Part shown: positions 60,075 to 64,000 of the stretch, in pieces
How positions within the stretch are numbered: position 1 is the stretch's first letter
How the letters are laid out: each line of letters starts with the position of its first letter
Origin: CAYPEL01 sp036479985
GTDB lineage: Bacteria; Pseudomonadota; Gammaproteobacteria; DSM-19610
Direction: 5' to 3'
Length of the DNA: 64,000 bases
Assembly (NCBI GenBank): GCA_965224815.1
Contig: CBDDAF010000003.1
Location: 124,001 to 188,000 of the forward strand
Notes under the pieces: generated by a model
Databases searched by the model: none
Seen by the model: only the letters and a program-made list of their open reading frames with translations
Told to the model about the DNA's origin: nothing
Program-made: the position numbers and the translations under genes

Positions 60075-61103
60075 CTAATTAGTGGTACCCGATAATAATT
60101 GCGCCTTTTTAAACTGTTCTTCGCAGTGCTTTAAGCACAATGGCTGTAAGGCGTTATGAAATAACTCAATAATCAATTCAAAATCATCTGCCGTCTCTTG
60201 GGCAACAGCTGAATCTTTCGTTAGCTCAGCCAACACGCAACGTGTAGTGGCTATGTTTACTTTGCACATTGCTGCCAGATGGATGGGTAATTGTTGTTCC
60301 TGGCACACTAATAATCCTGTTTCGTATGCCCTTAGCGCCTCTTCCAGGCGTTCTGAATTTTCTTCTGATTCACCTAAATGTTGTAAAACGGCACCGCGAT
60401 TATTATGAGTAGCTACTAACTCCAGGGCCGCATTATCTGCATCCAGTTCTTTAAGTGAATTTTTATAGGCGACGACGGACTTTTGGAAAGTGCGATTACC
60501 TTTGAGAAGCTTGCCATGGGCATGAAAGGTAGCACCAAGCTGGAACATGGTTGATGCCCATTCTAACGGTTGTTGTTCCCGGGACCATTCCAGTAGCGAA
60601 TTAGTATAAGCATCGATAGATGATTTTAATAATTTTGAATCATTCAGTTGCCTGCCCAGGGCCTGTTCTGCTGTTCCCAGATTATATTGTGTTACAGCCC
60701 AGTCGAGTGGTAACTGTTCCTGATTATATTCCTCAAGAGCATGCTTGAATGCGGCAATGGCCTTTTCAAACAAATCATCGTCTCTCATTTGCTGGCCAAT
60801 AGCCGCAAGTATATTACCAAGATTGTTTTGTAGTTCAGCCCAGTCTAAAGGGTTTTGTTCGCGGGCTGTTTCAGCAAGTTTAGCCTCAAGTGTCTCACGT
60901 GCAGTGACCAGTATATTATTACTGTAACGAAGATGTTCGTAATTGCCACGCGTATGAGTAAAATTATCCTGCACGGCCGCTTTGGTATCCGGTGCGCAAT
61001 CGGCATGGGCTGCTGGATCATCAAGTAAGCTGTTGTAATGGGCTATTGCCCGTTCCAGTGGCTGACTGTCTGGGTAGAAAATGTAGTTATTGGAGAATTT
61101 CAT
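60075..61103 (-). CDS. TPR-repeat protein
   Basis: This 342-aa protein starts at ATG 61103 (MKFSNNYIFYPDSQPLERA), overlapping the SlyD-like gene stop by 17 bp; a longer start at 61163 would lie inside that gene. It has about five repeats of the form DWAELQNNLGNILAAIGQQMRDDDLFEKAIAAFKHAL and related units, a TPR type seen in CHAT-associated proteins. It is a likely protein-protein scaffold. There is no signal peptide. Confidence 0.85.
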   Translation of the reverse strand: MKFSNNYIFYPDSQPLERAIAHYNSLLDDPAAHADCAPDTKAAVQDNFTHTRGNYEHLRYSNNILVTARETLEAKLAETAREQNPLDWAELQNNLGNILAAIGQQMRDDDLFEKAIAAFKHALEEYNQEQLPLDWAVTQYNLGTAEQALGRQLNDSKLLKSSIDAYTNSLLEWSREQQPLEWASTMFQLGATFHAHGKLLKGNRTFQKSVVAYKNSLKELDADNAALELVATHNNRGAVLQHLGESEENSERLEEALRAYETGLLVCQEQQLPIHLAAMCKVNIATTRCVLAELTKDSAVAQETADDFELIIELFHNALQPLCLKHCEEQFKKAQLLSGTTN

Positions 61104-61587
61104 TGAGATCCGGATTAGCGCCAACGGCACCGCCAAGGTCGATTTCTTCATCAGTCGCTTCACGTATGGTCAAAACCTCTAACGTGAAAACAACATCTCT
61201 ACCACAAAGCGGGTTATTTCCGTCAACAGTTAAGGTTTCGTCATCGAAGCGAGTAACGATAAAGTTTTTGGGTTCACCTTCTTCATTTTCCATGGTGATA
61301 GTCATACCGATTTCCCGATATTCTTCCGGTACATTTTCGATGCGATCGGTAAACACCAGCGATTCATCTCTCTCACCGTATAACTGTTTAGTATCAATGG
61401 GGACTTCGATGATATCGCCTACCATTTTTCCAGCGAGTTCTTTTGTGACCTGTTCAGATAAAACATCATTTACGCCATGAACATATCCCAGCGGATAATC
61501 GACAGTGACGAGCACATCTCCGGTTTTCACATCGATGACTTTATAATTTAATTCAACGAATCTTTCGTTTTCTATTGTTTCTGACAT
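61087..61587 (-). CDS. SlyD-like FKBP-type peptidyl-prolyl isomerase
   Basis: This 166-aa protein has the SlyD pattern: VELNYKVIDVKTGDVLVTVDYPLGYVHGVNDVLSEQVTKELAGKMVGD, then IEVPIDTKQLYGERDESLVF (insert-in-flap region), and VTRFDDETLTVDGNNPLCGRDVVFTLEVLTI. It lacks the His-rich C-terminal tail of E. coli SlyD, so metal (Ni) binding is doubtful. It acts as a folding helper. It overlaps the TPR gene downstream. Confidence 0.9.
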   Translation of the reverse strand: MSETIENERFVELNYKVIDVKTGDVLVTVDYPLGYVHGVNDVLSEQVTKELAGKMVGDIIEVPIDTKQLYGERDESLVFTDRIENVPEEYREIGMTITMENEEGEPKNFIVTRFDDETLTVDGNNPLCGRDVVFTLEVLTIREATDEEIDLGGAVGANPDLNEILQ

Positions 61588-61631
61588 AATAGAAGGGCCT
61601 GCCTTAATATACTGTTTTGGATAAGCCTGTC

Positions 61632-61982
61632 TTAAAAGAGTGTGGCACCAAAAATTTTCACTTTATCCTTTTCATAACCCAGCACCAGTCTACCAAGCCA
61701 TTCACCTTCTTTCTTGGTATTGGTTTGTTTATAAAGTACCGTCACATGTTCACCACGGCGAATCATGCCGAGGTAGTCATAGTTTTCAGACAGGTTTTTT
61801 GTTAGCTCGGCTCTTGCAAACTGTTTGCCCATTTCAATCTCATTGGCACCCATCATCATCGAAGCAGAAAAATTTCGGGTAAACGCACCGTAATTTTCTT
61901 CATTAGAGAACTTAATAAGATCTTCCCACATAGGATGAGCAAGTTCTAAAATCTCTTCATCTGTTTTTTCGAGAATGTTCAT
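61632..61982 (-). CDS. Hypothetical 116-aa protein
   Basis: This soluble protein begins MNILEKTDEEILELAHPMWEDLIKFSNEENYGAFTRNFS. It includes HVTVLYKQTNTKKEGEWLGRLVLGYE, a pattern seen in small proteins of nuclear-transport-factor-like fold. No motif allows a function. It lies between aprA and the SlyD-like gene, after the aprA terminator. Confidence 0.7.
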   Translation of the reverse strand: MNILEKTDEEILELAHPMWEDLIKFSNEENYGAFTRNFSASMMMGANEIEMGKQFARAELTKNLSENYDYLGMIRRGEHVTVLYKQTNTKKEGEWLGRLVLGYEKDKVKIFGATLF

Positions 61983-62012
61983 ATCATTTCGTCAATATAA
62001 TCCAGTATGGAT

Positions 62013-62045
62013 AAAAAAAGGACCAACACACAACATGCTGGCCCT
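62013..62045 (-). terminator. Rho-independent terminator after aprA
   Basis: On the minus strand AGGGCCAGCA pairs (two G-U) with TGTTGGTCCT around a seven-base loop and is followed by seven T (62019-62013). It lies about 50 bases after the aprA stop, ending a probable aprBA transcript. Confidence 0.85.
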
Positions 62046-62096
62046 TTATTAAAGCAAATATATTTTAGCTGTTAAAAAATGCTAGCCAATATTTGT

Positions 62097-63968
62097 TTAT
62101 TCTTCACCATCACTTACCAGGTGGTAACAAGGTGCTTTCATCATGGTGTACTCACCGGTGTTGCGATCACGATGAGAAACGGTCAGCACATGCCAGTTTT
62201 CATCATCAAGTTTCATCGCATCACCACGGTAGTAGTAACCAGGCCAGCGAGTTTCCTTACGGAATAAAGTATGCTGGAACACGGCCTCAGAAGTAAGGAA
62301 GCGGTGCTTCAGTTCCCATGCACGTAGTAGCTCGTGTATGTCTTGAGCAGCAATATTTTCCAGATCTTCTCCAAAAACACCCATTTTCTTGAGTCCGATT
62401 TTCAGTAGCTTGTCGTTGGTCATGTAGTTAACACCAAAACCAGCACAGTATTCATCCATCAGCTTCTGCAGACGATCAAGACCCTGTCTTGGATTGATGT
62501 AATTTGGATTGACATCGCCAGCAACAATTTCGTTACGATAAACAGTATAGGTTTCCATTGGCTTGTAGATCTTTGCTTTTAGATCTGCAATTTGCTGGTC
62601 AGAAACCCGGATGCCTTCTGCCTTGCCGTCATCAATGTACTTACAAGCAGCTTTCGCAGCCAGACGACCTTCAGTGAAAGAACCTGAAGAGAATGCGTGT
62701 GGTGTTCCACCAACCGCATCACCCGCACCAAACATACCTTCGACTGTGGTCATACGGTTGTAGCCCCAGAAGTATTCATCAGGTGATACATCTTCTGGAC
62801 CTGAGCACCATGCACCACAACCCGTTGCGTGTGAACCCATTACGTATGGCTCAGAGGTAGTCAATTCTGGATTTTCGTATTTCGGATCTACATCGGTAGA
62901 AGCCCAAAGTACCGCCTGACCAATGGTCATGCCTAAAAAGTTATGCCAGCCGATCTCTTCAAGATGAGGATCCTGGAATGCTTCCATAGTGACCATATGG
63001 ATAGGGCCACGACCAGCATTCACCTCATTGATAAATGCATGGTTACGTAAACAGGTCGGAATTGGTTTATGCGACAAATGCTGGTTTTCCGTATCCAGAT
63101 ATTCTTTGCCTACCATTTCCGTTAGAGCCGGGAACCACTTGGATTCATACTCTTCGCCATTACAGTTTTGTGTATAAGTCTTAAGGTGTAAGAAGTAAGC
63201 GCCTACAGGACCGTACCCATCTTTGAATCGAGCCAGTACGATACGGTTTTCCATTTGAGTCATCTTCGCACCTGCGTCAATCATAAGACCATACGCAGAA
63301 CCCGATGACCATGGCGCGTACCAGACACGACCCGCACCTTCACCCACTGAACGTGGTTTAAAGATGTTAGACGCACCACCAGCACCAACAATAACAGTTT
63401 TGGCTTTAAAGACATGGTAATTACCAGTACGAACATTAAAACCAACAGCACCCGCAACGCGGTTCTCTTTGGCATCATCCATCAGCATATGGGTTACGCA
63501 GATACGGTTAAATACCTTGTCAGCAGACTTCTTCGCAGCTTCTGCAACGATAGGCTTGTAAGATTCACCGTGAATCATGATCTGCCAACGTCCTTCACGC
63601 AGATAAGTACCCGTCTTCGTATCTCGCATGATAGGCAGGCCCCACTCTTCGAACTGATGAACAGCCGAATCCACGTGACGTGCCATATCAAAGGCCAGAT
63701 CCTCACGAACCATGCCCATCAGATCCATACGTGCATATCGAACATGGTCTTCCGGGTTGTTTTCACCCCAGCGCGTGCCCATGTAACAGTTAATCGCGTA
63801 AAGACCCTGAGCTACCGCACCGGAACGATCAATGTTTGCTTTTTCAGCAATGACAATTTTTTTGTCCTTGCCCCAATATCTTGCTTCAAATGCAGCGCCG
63901 GTGCCACCGAGACCCGCTCCTGCAATTAGAACGTCGATATCGTCTTCTATAATAGTTTTGTAAGCCAT
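62097..63968 (-). CDS. aprA: Adenylylsulfate (APS) reductase alpha subunit
   Basis: This 623-aa flavoprotein binds FAD through VLIAGAGLGGTGAAFEARYW. It contains MIHGESYKPIVAEAAK, HVRYARMDLMGMVREDLAFDMARHVDSAVHQFEEWGLP and GSHATGCGAWCSGPEDV, all typical of AprA. With AprB it oxidises sulfite plus AMP to APS, the step after Dsr. The start is at 63968, 32 bases from the window edge; aprB is expected just beyond. A terminator follows the gene. Length matches the family. Confidence 0.97.
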   Translation of the reverse strand: MAYKTIIEDDIDVLIAGAGLGGTGAAFEARYWGKDKKIVIAEKANIDRSGAVAQGLYAINCYMGTRWGENNPEDHVRYARMDLMGMVREDLAFDMARHVDSAVHQFEEWGLPIMRDTKTGTYLREGRWQIMIHGESYKPIVAEAAKKSADKVFNRICVTHMLMDDAKENRVAGAVGFNVRTGNYHVFKAKTVIVGAGGASNIFKPRSVGEGAGRVWYAPWSSGSAYGLMIDAGAKMTQMENRIVLARFKDGYGPVGAYFLHLKTYTQNCNGEEYESKWFPALTEMVGKEYLDTENQHLSHKPIPTCLRNHAFINEVNAGRGPIHMVTMEAFQDPHLEEIGWHNFLGMTIGQAVLWASTDVDPKYENPELTTSEPYVMGSHATGCGAWCSGPEDVSPDEYFWGYNRMTTVEGMFGAGDAVGGTPHAFSSGSFTEGRLAAKAACKYIDDGKAEGIRVSDQQIADLKAKIYKPMETYTVYRNEIVAGDVNPNYINPRQGLDRLQKLMDEYCAGFGVNYMTNDKLLKIGLKKMGVFGEDLENIAAQDIHELLRAWELKHRFLTSEAVFQHTLFRKETRWPGYYYRGDAMKLDDENWHVLTVSHRDRNTGEYTMMKAPCYHLVSDGEE

Positions 63969-64000
63969 TAGTAGTACACCCCTGCTTTCAATGTCAGGCC

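Noticed and set aside
1..64000. tRNA, rRNA, insertion sequence or prophage genes.
   Set aside because: No cloverleaf-like segments, rRNA sequence, transposase, integrase or phage structural genes were recognised on either strand.

Overview
The window comes from a sulfur-oxidising proteobacterium, most likely a gammaproteobacterium. The main evidence is a complete oxidative-type dissimilatory sulfite reductase (rDsr) operon on the minus strand, read dsrA-B-E-F-H-C-M-K-L-J-O-P-N-R (21127 down to 8176). This is the gene order known from Allochromatium vinosum. DsrEFH and DsrL are markers of the oxidative direction. Also present are aprA (adenylylsulfate reductase alpha, right edge), a dsrS-like gene, cysG (siroheme synthesis), and a probable sulfur globule envelope protein. 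No photosynthesis genes, rRNA, tRNA, insertion sequences, prophage or CRISPR array were seen.

Layout. 1-3.2 kb: housekeeping genes scpA-scpB-rluB, a tiny membrane protein and an AlkA-type glycosylase, all closely packed. 3.2-5.3 kb: an HDOD protein, an S24/LexA-fold protein lacking the catalytic Ser, and several palindromic repeats. 5.3-8.1 kb: a rhodanese and a NarX/NarL-like two-component pair at the 3' end of the dsr operon. 8.2-21.1 kb: dsrR to dsrA. 21.1-25.5 kb: a divergent accessory block holding a TauD-like dioxygenase, a 64-aa protein, an orphan Cas6/Cmx6-like protein, a DsrC paralogue without the redox cysteines, a 67-aa protein, a PKHD-type hydroxylase and a 106-aa protein. 25.6-27.3 kb: GIDE/EF-hand and LemA membrane proteins. 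27.6-32.7 kb: a haemagglutinin-like secreted protein with 15-bp tandem repeats and a papain-like/alpha-beta hydrolase fusion. 32.8-39.5 kb: small secreted or hypothetical proteins, a pentapeptide-repeat protein, and a GNAT/2OG-oxygenase/metalloprotease-like cluster. 39.8-45.4 kb: the sulfur globule-like protein, a Sel1-repeat protein, DsrS, glutaredoxin, CysG and thiopurine methyltransferase. 45.5-55.7 kb: a signalling block with a PP2C phosphatase, a SulP transporter fused to cNMP-binding and rhodanese domains, a giant Ser/Thr kinase-nSTAND-WD40 protein and an FHA-cyclase. 55.7-62 kb: a DUF962 protein, a VWA/coiled-coil pair, and HIT, TPR and SlyD-like proteins. 62.1-64 kb: aprA.

How it fits together. 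Stored sulfur (globule protein) would be mobilised and delivered as persulfide through DsrEFH and DsrC to DsrAB, with DsrMKJOP and DsrL handling electrons. Sulfite would then pass to AprA(B). CysG makes siroheme and DsrN probably amidates it. The NarXL-like pair may regulate the operon: TACCC-type motifs lie upstream of dsrA. Twelve copies of one palindromic repeat (core GTAGGAGCGGCTTYAGCCGCGA) are scattered between genes. One sits inside the dsr operon and two bracket the Cas6-like gene. The most promising undescribed system is the accessory block divergent from dsrA.
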